A stretch of DNA of 64,000 bases, from contig JACVVK020000216.1 of the NCBI GenBank assembly GCA_018292915.2, positions 900,001 through 964,000 on the forward strand, written 5' to 3'. The notes under the pieces were generated by a model. The model did no database searches. It had not been told where the DNA came from and saw only the letters and a program-made list of their open reading frames with translations. Both the position numbers and the translations under genes were made by a program. The stretch comes from Batillaria attramentaria. Taxonomy: Eukaryota > Mollusca > Gastropoda > Batillariidae. Shown here one piece after another: positions 33,501 through 43,820 of this stretch. Each line of letters opens with the position of its first letter. Within the stretch, counting starts at the first letter, position 1.

Positions 33501-36500
33501 ATATTATAATGAGGAGATTTAGAAATAAATTTTGGCAAGATGTAATGAAACACTATAAAAAATTTTGTGCCATCTGTAAACCGGACAACGACAGAGAATT
33601 ACTAGCAGAACCTATACACTATAACATACGCATTGTTCGGGACAAGAAAACTGTACATGTTGGTGAATGGAAGGACAATAATATTGTGAAGATAGGGGAC
33701 CTTGTTGATGCAGACGGGTGTTTTTACAGGTTTACTGATTTTCAGCACTTGTTTCCAGCTGTAAGTACCAGCTTTCTTGTATATCACGGGATTGTCCATG
33801 CACTTGTCGCTTACAGAGACTCACTGAACATAACTGTCAATGATAATTGTGTACTGGATTTCTCAAAAGCTTGGTCCGCTATATATGGAGGCAACAAAGC
33901 AGTATATAGTGTCTTTGTGAAAAATAGCACCCCTCCAGCATGTGTGAAAAAGTGGTCTGACTACTGCTCTTATCAGCTGAATTGGAATACTATTTTTACA
34001 AGAGTTTGCAAATCAACTACAGATTCTCAGTTAAGATGGTTTCAAGCCAGAGTGATACATCGCTTATTACCCACACAAAGATACCTATTTTTACTCAAGA
34101 TTGTCGATTCACCACTATGTACCTTTTGTGGAAATGAACAGGAAACCATTGTTCATCTTCTTTGGAATTGTCCATTTGTTCAAAGGTTCTGGGCAGATGT
34201 ATTAGAATGGTTCAATGACAACTGCACACACTGTTCTAACTTTAGCTTTTCGGAATCTCTGATACTGTTCGGTTGGAAAGAAAACTATAAGACAGACAAG
34301 GCCATGGATCTACTCATTCTACTAGGAAAATATCACATATATAATTGCAAACTTCAGAACATAATCCCTAGTTTATCTTTGTACAAGAAAATTGTTAGAC
34401 AAAGATATATTATTGAAAAATATTGTTATGCAATTAGTGGATTTACAGATAAGTTTACAGCAAACTGGATAGCCTATAGAAACCTCGTTGATTAATTCCA
34501 CATGCACCAGACAAGTTACTTTCATTCTACTTTATTATTACTTTATTTTCTGTACTGGAATTACAAAAATGTGTTCCACATAGGAACAGTGGTTGTGTTT
34601 GGGAATGGATATATATACCCGGTACACCCAACCCTTCGGTCCTCCTTGAACTGTAGCTCCCGGAACACCTGACCATTGTCTATAAAAACAGTTACTTACA
34701 CTATAGTGATGGTGCGATACTGTTTTTGCCCACACATTTATAGATTATATATGTATGTATGTGGCTTCTATTGTATGTATGTATGTATGTATGTATGTAT
34801 GTATGTATGTATGTATGTATGTATGTATACATGTATGTATGTATGTATCTATGTGTACAATGTATGTATGTATGTATGTATACATGTATGTATGTACGTA
34901 AGCAGGCTTTCACGTACGTCTTTGTGTATGTATATATACTGGATAAAAAAAAGTAATAAAAAAAAAAAAAAAAAAAATTAATTATTTCAGTAATTCAAAA
35001 ATAATAACAACTTCAAGTGACAAATGACAAATGCGCTAATGCCTGCAATCAGTCTTTGTGGTATGTATGGTATGGTGATGATTTTTGACTAAAGTAAAAG
35101 GTGGTTAAAAGGAGGCCTCGTCACTGGACCGGCTGTGCATTTCAACGACCAATTCAATTTCTTGTTTTGAATGGGGAGCCGGAATAGCCGAATGGTACAG
35201 CGTTGGAATTTCAATGATATTTGTGCTGAGCTTTTTCTCGTTGGCCCGTCTGTGATATCACTTATATGTGCTGGAAAAGGACGTTAAACTCCCAAAACAT
35301 CCACCCCACCCTTGTTTTGAATGAGCTAACTTTAATCAAGCGGTTTAGCGCTAGCGAGTCTCGAGATTGGAAAGTCGAGTCAAGGGTTCTAATCCCGACC
35401 GTGACAGAGCCAAGTTGTGTCAGTACAGTTTTGCTTTCAACGCCCTCGGTGTTCTTCAAGATGAAATCACCATCGAGGTGGATCAGTAAAAGACGTTAAA
35501 CTTGTGGCCCGCCCGTATCATAGTCACTGATCTACCGGCCACCCGGCCACTCAGCTAGGCCGGCTAAACTGATGGTCCGAGGCCAACCCTGTTCCGGGAC
35601 CGTCGGTTCTCTACACCCCTGCGACGACGTCCAAATCGGGCTAGCCGAGACCGAGCCACTTTCCTTGTCACCGAGTATTTTTGTGTTTTTTTTCCTTCTT
35701 AGGTATCAGTTAGCTCGGCTCGGTCTCGGTTAGCCCGATTTGGACGTCGTCGAAGGGGCCTAGAGAAGCGACGGTCCGGCCCGGAACAGGGTTGGTCCGA
35801 GGCTGACTCTCTAAGCGCGAAGTACAGTTGAGTCTACTTGTACTTTTGCACCTGAAAAACCAAGACTAGAGACGTTAGTAAAATAGGCATGAACCTGTAC
35901 GCGAGGTCTATGTGGTTAAGACCAGCCACAAGCTGCTCCATCTCCTCTGGCGAGATATCCACGCCTCCTCGTGACGCCAGAGGGCGCTGTGAAACCAGGT
36001 CAAAGATGGCGGCGCGCTGGATGTGGTTAGAGCCCAACAGGAAGTGCGTCACGAAGTCGTCCCACACCCTGTCCACATACTCCTCGCGCAGCGTCACATT
36101 ACCCTCGTTCACGTCATCCACGCCGGCTTTGAACGTCACTGTGTTTAAACAAAATAATATATTTTTAGAGTTATGGATCACCGATCAGTGTAGGCCTACT
36201 GATGGTACGACTTTTTTTGAGCCTATGGTCCATCAGTTTTTTTTATCTGACTGGGACTCGAAAAATCTTCTTAAAATAGCAACCAATCAGCACCGTTTAG
36301 CTGGTCCTCAGTCCCCAACTGGCAAATACCGTCGTCTGCTCAGTACGCGGTACACTTCTGGGACAACGTTTGCGCCGGCCAGAGTCACCACAAGGATTTC
36401 AAGCAGATGCTATATTGTGACTGATCCAAGTGAATGATTCTGATGCACGGATTACGCACATTTGATAAACAGTTTTCCACACGCTGATGTACGCCTGTCG

Positions 36501-36975
36501 TACGTATGGAGACTTTAAGATCTGATCGATCCTACCACGTCACTGTGGTAGCGAACGTCAGTTTTAATAATAATAATAGTAATAATAATGTATATATTTG
36601 TTTGGCACCCAACCTCCTGCTCGAGCGGGGAGCAGGGGTGGTCGAATGGTAGAGCGTTGGACCTCTAATGCTCGGGTCGTGAGTTCGATCCTGGCTGGGG
36701 CCAAATATTTGTGCTGGCTTTTTGCCCCGTCTTTGGTATCACCCTATGTGGTGGAAAAAGGACGTTAAACCCCCAAACACCCACCCACCTACCCTCCTGC
36801 TGGAGCTCTGGGCGCCTTACAATAGCAAAACCCTTACATACACACTGTGACACAGTCATACATACTGTCTAAATACATTCTTACTCTGAAAGACCATGAT
36901 CATCATGATGATGGTACACGTATGAAACAGTAGTACTCACATCAGTGATGCATTAATACACACATGCACACATAC

Positions 36976-37006
<31 letters not shown>

Positions 37007-37127
37007 CATACTTACATACATACATACATACTTACATACATACATACATACATACTTACATACATACATACTTACATACTTACATACATACATACTTACA
37101 TACATACATACATACATACTTACATAC

Positions 37128-37158
<31 letters not shown>

Positions 37159-38859
37159 CATTACATTACATACATACATACATACATACATGCAATCTAC
37201 CATACGTTCAATTTTACGAAGATGATAAGATGAACACGACAAACAGCCTGGCCCGAGGAAAAACTGAGCTACCTGAAAAAGCAGCTACTAGCGACGTCAC
37301 TAAGACAATGACACAGATACGTGTCTGATCTCATTCGGTCTCCATACGTGTTTCCAAGCAACATTCCTGCCATTAGCGTTTCATATCCGGGTCGGACTTC
37401 GGCCATGGACCGATCCAGTGTTTGGACATGTTCAATCACTATCTTTCTAATGCGGATATGATTTCGCCCTAGTTCATTTCAGCACCGCGGTGGACAGCGT
37501 GCAGGGCAATTTTCTATACTTACGGCCAGTCAGAACATTTTTTCCTACCATCGTTCCCACCGTACCATGTCATATCCGATCAGTTTTCGCACAAAAGAAA
37601 CCAAAGATTATTTTGTCTCGAGCTGTGAGCCCAAAGACGAATTTCCATTTTATACCTGTTATTTAATGGATTATATAATAAAGTGGGGTAGGTGTTTGGG
37701 AGCTTAACGGAAAAAAGCCAGTACAAATAGTTGGCCCCAGCCGGGGATTATAACTTGAAGTATTTTTGAATTGAATTGAACCTAATTTAATAAAAGCAAT
37801 GTCTAAGATACTGCTGTCGTCTGGGATCTTACTGATGTAATAGTTTTTGCACACTTTATATCTTATAATTTTAAGGTTTGTCAGCTTTTTTGTTCTAACA
37901 CCGTGACTGGCACTCACGATGCTCCCTTGATTCAGTTAGAAATTAAGTCATTCTGCAAAACTGATGACCGGTCCGTACTTTCTCTTCAGAGAAGACAGAG
38001 GCGACTTTGGACCACTTCCCACAGCTCTTTCTTGTCGGATACTTGGAGGCCTACTGACGATAAAAGTGAGACTTAGTAGGGCTTCGTACGGAGAACTTCG
38101 CTGAGCAGCGTAACCCACTTGCATGTAAATTAGACACGTACGGGTACCATTAGCTAATCGCAGCGCGTTAGCAGCTCGCGGCCTCTGCCGTGTGAACCTA
38201 ATTTACATGTAAATGGGTTACGCTGCTCAACGAAGTCCTCCGTACGAAATCCTACTAAGTCTCGCTAAAACAAAAAGCCTGCGCCTTCAGCCAGGTAGTC
38301 TCTATCATCTAATGAAACACAGCCTGCCCGTCAAAACCACTCCCCATCACCTTTCTTTTCTGGCGTTTGGAGTTCCTCCCCTTGACTGGCGGCAATGTCC
38401 GGCGCGCCTCGTTCAGCAGGGACGTCCTGAATTATTGTGGTTTCCGCGTTGCCCTCTTGAGTGTTACTCATTTCCGTGGGTCGTTGCTCGGTATCGGCGC
38501 TCTCTTGATTGTTATTTTCCTATTGAGAGAGAGAGGAGTGGTTTAATTCAGATGTAATACAAAGCACTCATTTATCGTGCACCAGAGTGGAGAAGTGTGT
38601 TTGAAGAGCACTTGAATCGATTGTGCGGGACTCAGTGTATAAGCCAACGCCTTAGGTATTTTTTATGATCGTTCAACTTGTATATTAATAGGACTTTTTA
38701 AGCAGATGGCCTGGTTAGGTCAATGTGATTTTTTTTCTTCTTTTTTTTTTCAGTTGGGGGGGGGGGGGGGGGAGGCGATTCTAATGCTTGCCCTGGTATG
38801 TACATAGTGACAACAGTATTGCACGATTAGGTCGGCGCATGCAAAGACGTGTGTATGTC

Positions 38860-38946
<87 letters not shown>

Positions 38947-39649
38947 CGCGTGTATGTCAGTGAGAGAGAGAGAGAGGGAGGGGGTGCTTTTTTCCCAAAA
39001 CACAGACACACAGTGACACGTATGCCAATACTGAATGAATTCACACATGTACGTGCAGCTAAGCTAGTACATATTGATCAATTTTAAATTAACTCTTACA
39101 AGCCTGACCACCCCCTGCCCTGCCCTGCCCGCTATATGATAAGACTTGTTAAAAAAGAACAAACCACTGCACACCAGTAGGAGCCACTTCAAGCCACTAT
39201 TACACAATGCGTGGGCGTTCCCCACTAGGCCCGAGACCACTAAAGATTGCGTAATAGTGGCTCGAAGTGGCTTCTAGTGATCTGAAGAGTTCAAGTTAAG
39301 TTGTAGTTTTTGCATGGGCTTTTAAGAGTGAGTTAAATACATTCAGTATGGCTGTATGATAATAATCCCGGACTCAATAGGACCCCAACTTTACGTCACA
39401 GATAACGAATACGTCAATAGACAAAGCAAATATTACCCAACAAAAGTGTTTTTCTTTTTTCTTTTTAAAGCTCATATCGCAGATGTCTCGATCCCAGGGT
39501 CGTTTACAGCTCATGTTCAAACCACTTGTACCCGATCGATTTTTTTAATTATACGACATGTATTGCCAGTTTCGGAACCCGGGTAGAAAGGACATGCCAT
39601 GCGTCATGCGCTTACATGATCCTAATACTTTTGGTTGTTGCCTGCATTC

Positions 39650-39735
<86 letters not shown>

Positions 39736-40134
39736 GTGACGGTTGTCTTACCGGAGTGTGACACACTTTTCACAATTAAAAACATTTCCGGGTGGGTGGG
39801 TGGATGTTCGGGAGTTTAACGTCCTTCTCCACCACGTATCAAAGACGGTTCAACAAGACAAAGTCCAGTAGTCAGTCAGTCAGTGCCAGTACAAAAATCT
39901 GAACCCAGCAGGTTTGCACTGACTGCCGGGATATGAAACCGGTCAGAGAAAATTCGTTATAATAACCTGATCATTCTCCGGCTCCGCTTTCCAGCCGCCG
40001 TTCAAGTGAGCTTTGGGATCTGGACACAGGAACTGACCCCCACCTCCTCCCGCGGGGATGCTCCAGCCGACCTGGGGGGACGGGGGGAGGTGGGAGGAGG
40101 CCGGGGGCTGCACAGTCTCCACAAGCGACGCCAT
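30511..40134 (-). CDS. Profilin-fold protein with long N-terminal extension
   Basis: Coding exons: 40134-39967, 38519-38351, 36138-35895, 30721-30511. Junction phases are 0, 1 and 2, all consistent, giving 263 residues. Residues 1-112 (MASLVETVQPPASSHLPPSP...ELQTPEKK) are Pro/Gln/Glu-rich and probably disordered. About 126-263 match profilin: EEYVDRVWDDFV (N-terminal helix), HIQRAAIFDL, GGVDISPEEMEQLVAGLNH, TGVTIGGRSYKVRLAD, KTRTLIIIGVHDENG and the C-terminal helix CNEEVMRLGDFFRRKAM. Profilins bind actin and poly-proline ligands. Here the usual VWAS tryptophan is replaced (RPLAS), so poly-proline binding may be altered. I do not know a named orthologue. The donors GTTATT and GTTCAT are weak. 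Intron 3 holds a 4.2-kb antisense LINE about 33 nt from the acceptor; if that intron is retained, translation stops after 21 extra residues at 35834. The acceptor at 40201-40202 suggests an upstream non-coding exon, possibly ending GTGAGT near 41973. Confidence 0.78.
30763..34495 (+). pseudogene. LINE ORF2 (endonuclease and reverse transcriptase), broken
   Basis: The apurinic-type endonuclease is truncated at its N terminus but keeps FLQETHL, GGDWNV, RLDYFLIS and SDH motifs. Reverse transcriptase has QKGFLPGRFIGENLR, LIDFEKAFDSVSW, GCRQGDPCSPYIY and the catalytic FADDTTLYLDG. The C terminus has a zinc-knuckle-like CTFCGNEQETIVHLLWNC. These motifs are most like the Tx1-like branch of the L1 clade. 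The frame is broken by an extra base in a G run near 31855-31860 and by in-frame stops at 32150-32152 (TAA) and 32225-32227 (TGA). With only three lesions in 3.7 kb the copy is young but not autonomous. Confidence 0.93.
34751..34905. repeat. GTAT (ATGT) tetranucleotide run in the LINE 3' tail
   Basis: More than 30 near-perfect ATGT units with a few ATAC or GTAC variants lie between the LINE stop codon and its poly-A tail. They are therefore part of, or expanded within, the LINE 3' untranslated region. Confidence 0.92.
35171..35312 (+). mobile_element. SINE family A with internal deletion
   Basis: GGGGAGCCGGAATAGCCGAA is followed directly by GATATTTGTGCTGAGC, so the B-box part of the head is deleted. 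The rest of the body and the GTTAAACTCCCAAAACATCC tail are present. Confidence 0.75.
35333..35512 (+). repeat. Degenerate tRNA-like SINE
   Basis: A decayed head (AGCGGTTTAGCGCTAGCGAG, then AGGGTTCTAATCCC) is followed by a body with GTCAGTACAGTTTTGCTTTC and AAAGACGTTAAACTTG. It resembles families A and B without matching either. Confidence 0.45.
35573..35805. mobile_element. Foldback element with ~90-bp inverted arms
   Basis: The left arm (GGTCCGAGGCCAACCCTGTT through CGACGACGTCCAAATCGGGC and CCGAGACCGAGCC) and the right arm (GCTCGGTCTCGGTTAGCCCG through GACGTCGTCGAAGGGGCC to AACAGGGTTGGTCCGAG) are near-perfect reverse complements around a ~45-bp T-rich loop. It is non-coding, in intron 3 of the profilin-like gene just downstream of exon 3. 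Confidence 0.85.
36627..36792 (+). mobile_element. SINE family A inserted in repeat family F
   Basis: Flanked by 14-bp copies that differ at one base: CCTCCTGCTCGAGC (36613-36626) and CCTCCTGCTGGAGC (36793-36806). The surrounding family F repeat (AAT run at 36563-36590, GAGCTCTGGGCGCCTTACAA at 36802) is split by it. It lies in intron 2 of the profilin-like gene. Confidence 0.9.
36960..37195. repeat. CATA/CTTA tetranucleotide array
   Basis: A ~230-bp run of ACAT units in which ACTT variants recur at intervals of 12-28 bp, a higher-order pattern. It is in intron 2 of the profilin-like gene. Confidence 0.93.
37684..37750 (-). mobile_element. SINE family A fragment
   Basis: GGTGTTTGGGAGCTTAACG, then GCCAGTACAAATAGTTGGCC and CCAGCCGGGGATT: the 3' half of family A on the minus strand with an internal deletion. 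Confidence 0.55.
38065..38266. mobile_element. Foldback element with ~75-bp inverted arms
   Basis: AGTGAGACTTAGTAGGGCTT continuing through GAGCAGCGTAACCCACTTGC and ATGTAAATTAG is mirrored on the right by CTAATTTACATGTAAATGGG, TTACGCTGCTCAACGAAGTC and CCTACTAAGTCTCGCT. The loop is about 50 bp. It is non-coding and lies 85 bp downstream of exon 2 of the profilin-like gene. Confidence 0.88.
38756..38978. repeat. Poly-G, GT/GC and GA runs
   Basis: Poly-G at 38756-38773, a GT run of about 75 bp (38862-38937), CG dinucleotides at 38938-38950, then a short GA run. It is in intron 1 of the profilin-like gene. Confidence 0.92.
39105..39285 (-). repeat. Interspersed repeat family E, rearranged copy
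   Basis: On the minus strand this carries CCACTTCAAGCC/GGCTTGAAGTGGCTCCTACT, TGGTGTGCAGTGGTTTGTTC and TAACAAGTCTTATCA in the order of 12677-12850. An extra, opposite-oriented GCGTAATAGTGGCTCGAAGT follows at 39248, so the end is inverted on itself. Confidence 0.6.
39652..39740. repeat. GT microsatellite
   Basis: An almost uninterrupted ~85-bp GT run in intron 1 of the profilin-like gene. Confidence 0.93.
39791..39930 (-). mobile_element. SINE family A, decayed
   Basis: GGGTGGGTGGGTGGATGTTC, GGGAGTTTAACGTCCTTCTC and CACCACGTATCAAAGACGG are the reverse complement of the family A 3' half. The head side is unrecognisable. It ends 36 bp from the exon-1 donor side of the profilin-like gene. Confidence 0.6.
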
Positions 40135-41277
40135 GACGATCCCTCAGAGTGGCCCGACCCCAGGGGTTCTGCCAGATGCCGTTGTGTCAGGGGATATGAT
40201 CTGCAAATCAATACAGCGCACGAATAACAGGCCCGTCCCGGCTGAAATTAGATGTCCCATTACTCAGTTATGTTAGCCGGTGCTTCTGTTATGATACCGT
40301 GCGTTGCGCGGCACTCCGGCATAATACTGCCGCGTCCTTTGCATGGATCCCGTCCTTGTATTACTACATGTACAAGCGGGAGGCTATAACACGATACTGC
40401 GTGCGCAATGTTGTGACAAACTGATTAGAAGTTTTATCTTCGAGGCCGGCTCAATAGTTCCAACATGAACTAAGCACACTGCTCGTTCTTTGTTGTTGTT
40501 TTTTTGTTATAATTTTTTTTTTTTTTGGTTTGGTTTGCTTTGCTTTGCTTTGCTTTGCTTTGCTTTGCTTTGTTCTTGTTTTGTTGTTGTTGTTTTGGGG
40601 GGATGGGGTGGGGGTGGAGGGGTGTGTGTGTATCGGGGGGGGGGGGGATACCCTACATAGTCACATACACAGTTACAACCCTCACATAGGCTGTCACGGC
40701 AAACAGAAGGCGAAAGGCAAGCCGAAAAGCACAGCGTATGCCACAGACTACCAGCACGGCTGGACAGGGCTGTTTCGGGCCGCTGTAGATCTTGATTGCA
40801 CGGCCAGCAGACGCCAGTGTAGCGCATTCGGAGCTTTACTCATCGTTTAAGACACTGAGACCATTCCGTGCATACACGCGTACTCACAAGAGCATCTCTT
40901 CAAAAACGACTGTTGCATTTTACCTAGTTACTGTAGAATCGACGCCCTAAATGGCCTTTTTATGTTGTTACCATAGTAATGGAAACAACATCATAGGACG
41001 GGCTAAAAATTCCACGTTCAAAGGCACGTTTTGTGGCATAAACGCACGTCGCTCGCATTCTCCGCACAGACACGATGCAAGTGTAACTCTGACAAGAACA
41101 ACATTGTTTAATCAAACTTCTCAACAAGACATAGCTCTGTTGGGATGAAGAAACTTACCCCCGAATTTCTCTTACCATAGTAACGGGACTATTATATAGA
41201 ATATACCAATTTGGCCTATAACTATATGACTCGAACTTGTACGATGTCGTGTATTTATCACTCACAAGTTATGCCTA

Positions 41278-41302
41278 CCCTAACCCTAACCCTAACCCTA
41301 AC
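41278..41302. repeat. Interstitial telomere-like (CCCTAA)4
   Basis: Four perfect CCCTAA units plus one C. TTAGGG/CCCTAA is the usual metazoan telomere repeat. The flanks are unique on the left and the 243-bp duplication on the right, so this is internal and not a chromosome end. Confidence 0.9.
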
Positions 41303-41328
41303 TATTTCAAGAGATCTCGTTTTTAATG

Positions 41329-41806
41329 ACAAAATTTGAAAGTGCCGCTCAGAATAATTATCACTCCATACAGCCGTGAAGTGTGTCCCCTCACCCCTTC
41401 CTGCTGATATGTGATAACATGATGTTGTATTTTACTAAATTACTTTACTGGTCTGTTTTATTGTACTTAGTGTCTTAGCATTTTAGTTAGTAAGGTTTAA
41501 TATGATTTTGTTAGCATTTAAGTGCGAGTGACTGTAATATAAGGGAGCAAGTAACAGCAAGTAACAGTAACAAAATTTGAAAGTGCCGCTCAGGGAATAA
41601 TTATCTCTCCATACAGCCGTGAAGTGTGCCCCCTCACCCTCACCCCTTCCTGCTGATATGTGATAACATGATGTTGTATTTTATTAAATTACATTACTAG
41701 TCTGTCTTATTGTACTTAGTGTCTTAGCATTTTAGTAAGGTTTAATATGATTTTGTTAGCATTTAAGTGCGAGTGACTGTAATATAAGGGAGCATGTAAC
41801 AGCATG
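41329..41806. repeat. Two-copy tandem duplication (~243 bp)
   Basis: ACAAAATTTGAAAGTGCCGC at about 41329 and again at 41571 begins units that share CATACAGCCGTGAAGTGTG, GATAACATGATGTTGTATTT, TTAATATGATTTTGTTAGCA and GTGCGAGTGACTGTAATATA. Identity is high (a few percent differences by eye). A GGCAATAAAGTTATGTTTAT end follows near 41875, resembling a retroposon 3' terminus. Confidence 0.88.
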
Positions 41807-42799
41807 CATTTATGTGTGATTGCAAAGCAGCTCTTTTAAACCACAACGAGTTCCTAATGTTTATGTATACATATGGCAATAAAGTTATGTTTATGTTCAA
41901 GCTGTTCAGCCGTTTAGTAATTGTTTTGCAGACAGACAATACCTATGCACAAACTAACACATAGTATACTCACGTAGGCCGTACTGAAATGCGGTTCCGA
42001 ATATATCCCCTAATAATCCGTCAGTGTGCAGAAGCTCTGCGAAACACTTCTGTCTTGGCAGACGACAATCTCCCACGCAGCGCAGGAATCCAAAGTCCCT
42101 GGCAAGGTACTGATCAAAAGATACTTTTCGTCAAAGAACGGGGTATCAGTTTCAAACGCCAGTGACCAGTCCACGCAGTTGATGAGACGGCAATCTTCTC
42201 TTCATCGCCCCGGCAAAGAGCGTGTCAGTTTCAAGTCAGTCAATCTTTGAACGAGTTACTCCGTGACTGACAGATCGCTAGTCCCGATCAACTGAGTGAT
42301 CAATACACTGGGTAGCTAAGCCGCCTTGGTCGGGTACCGGCGTCGCGTTATTCCAGGCACTGACTTTTCAAGTGCAACTGTCAAAACACGCGGCGTGACA
42401 AAACGCTCGTTAAGTAGATCATGAATTGCCGTGTCATTTTCACCTGAGAGAAATAAATTATATGCGGGCGACTCGCATGTCTCACAGTCACGTGTAAAAT
42501 GACTGAGTGGTCGTCAGTTTCGTTGGCCCGCCTGCTCCTTTATGTTCTGTATAGACGTCGGTTTTATGTACGTCAGTACTTACACTGTGGCCGATTTCTC
42601 ATGCGTCCGTGTAGTGTTATTCTGCTTAGTGCTATTACAGGACAACTGTTACAAAGCTATTTGCACAGCTCCACAGGCACTGGGGCACCAGCTTTGAGAG
42701 CATAAATCTCATTAACGGGGGTTAGTATAGATGGCGGACGGGAAGCTTTTACGGTGCTAATACGATTCCGGCAATAGGTTTGGCGACGAATTGCTCTCA

Positions 42800-43485
42800 G
42801 GTAATGTCGCTGTTACACGCGAGATGTACACCCCCAGTTCCATAAACTTCGGGGCACTTCCAGCGTTTAAGCTGAATGTACTCCCTCTGGACGAAACCAG
42901 ATATACTCCACCCTTACACGCCAAATTTACTCCCAAACTGGAAACACTCCACCACTGAAACAACAACAAAAAAATAATTTCTATTATCTGAGTATTGTAT
43001 AGGCGCTTTACCCAATTTCTGGAATCGGCTCAAAGCGCCGTGAACTGAACCCAACACGCACGCTCACGTGAATCAAACGCTTTCTCTCACACACTGAACA
43101 TGCACACATGACAATCACTGACGTGGTGCGAAGAGACAGCTCAGCTATTTAAGCCGGTTTCGGAATTTACAGTTGCCCATTTATTTTCGAATTTGGTGGG
43201 CTGAACATTTCCAAAGCAGACGGGGAAGAAGTCGGAGTACCCGGAGAGAACCCCCGACAATCGGCCCGAATGAACGGTGCCACGTACGAGAAGAAAAATA
43301 TCTCAAGTTTTTCCCGAGCGGGACACGAACCTGACCTCTCGCATTGATGACGAAGTCGCTTAACCACTAGACCACGGACCGCCCCATCGTCAGTCTGCAT
43401 GTGGTTTACACTAGAGAGAGTACATTCAGCTTTAACGCGGGGTGTGCCCCGGAGTATATGGAGCTGGGGTGTATATCCCGCGTGT
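42800..43485. mobile_element. Foldback element with a SINE in its loop
   Basis: The left arm (about 42805-42882: ACACGCGAGATGTACACCCC, CAGTTCCATAAACTTCGGGG, AAGCTGAATGTACTC) is the inverted match of the right arm (about 43405-43485: GAGTACATTCAGCTTTAACG, CCCCGGAGTATATGGAGCTG, GGTGTATATCCCGCGTGTGA). The family C SINE at 42990-43384 occupies most of the loop, so the foldback probably predates the SINE. Confidence 0.65.
42990..43384 (-). mobile_element. SINE family C
   Basis: Full-length minus-strand copy; the head GGCGGTCCGTGGTCTAGTGG begins at 43384. The tail side reaches the TATTGTATAGGCGCTTTACC block, with only a short ATT-type tail. Confidence 0.87.
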
Positions 43486-43644
43486 GACACTCAGTGTCAC
43501 ACTGATGTCTGAAATAATTATGAGAATGCACCCGGTGCTACTTGGAAACGTTTTACGCTCAGGGTAAATCTACACATCAGTATACACCATGTTTGAAATA
43601 ATTATGATGATGAACATGCACCAAGCTTTCCACTGTAGTGCGTC

Positions 43645-43820
43645 GGGTGGGTGGGTGGGTGTTTGGGGGGTTCAACGCCCTTTTCCACCACATACGGGTG
43701 ATATCAAAGACGGGGCAACGAGGAAAAAGCCAGCACAAATATTTGGCCCCCGCCGGGATTCGAACTCACGACCCGAGCATTGGAAGTCCAACGCTCTACC
43801 ATTCGACCACCCCGGCTCCC
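43645..43820 (-). mobile_element. SINE family A with 14-bp TSD
   Basis: Flanked by CACTGTAGTGCGTC (43631-43644) and CACTGTAGTGTGTC (43821-43834), a 14-bp duplication with one mismatch. It has an intact head on the minus strand (GGGGAGCCGGGGTGGTCGAA; GAGTTCGAATCCC) and a GGGTGGGTGGGTG-type tail complement. Confidence 0.92.

Larger units (their letters stand above)
30756..34972 (+). mobile_element. 5'-truncated L1/Tx1-like LINE with 17-bp TSD
   Basis: Both ends carry AAAAATTAATTATTTCA (30739-30755 and 34973-34989), a 17-bp target-site duplication consistent with an L1-type T-rich/A-rich nick. The element begins inside the endonuclease domain and continues through reverse transcriptase. It ends with a 3' untranslated region containing a GTAT microsatellite and a poly-A tail (about 34959-34972). 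It lies in the last intron of the profilin-like gene, in antisense orientation. The perfect duplication indicates a fairly recent insertion. Confidence 0.95.
40201..42750. other. Region upstream of the profilin-like gene
   Basis: It contains T- and G-runs with a GCTTT repeat (40516-40640), the interstitial CCCTAA array, and a two-copy duplication. On the minus strand, sequence around 42115-41974 ends CGGCCTAC followed by the donor GTGAGT. It could be a 5' untranslated exon of the profilin-like gene, but its several short open frames do not decide a reading. Nothing else gene-like was found. Confidence 0.4.

Noticed and set aside
36960..37233. Met-Tyr-Val-Cys and His-Thr-Tyr-Ile frames (also at 34676)
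   Set aside because: Translations of CATA and GTAT tetranucleotide arrays.
36141..41973. Joining the GTGAGT donor near 41973 directly to profilin-like exon 3
   Set aside because: The phase fits (C plus TG), but it would skip exons 1 and 2, whose own splice phases fit exactly and which supply a start codon. I treat the 42-kb sequence only as a possible untranslated exon.
42026..42250. A cysteine-containing minus-strand reading joined to the left-arm signal peptide exon
   Set aside because: One phase-compatible join is possible, but three frames are open for 45-65 codons in this stretch and no homology supports any of them.
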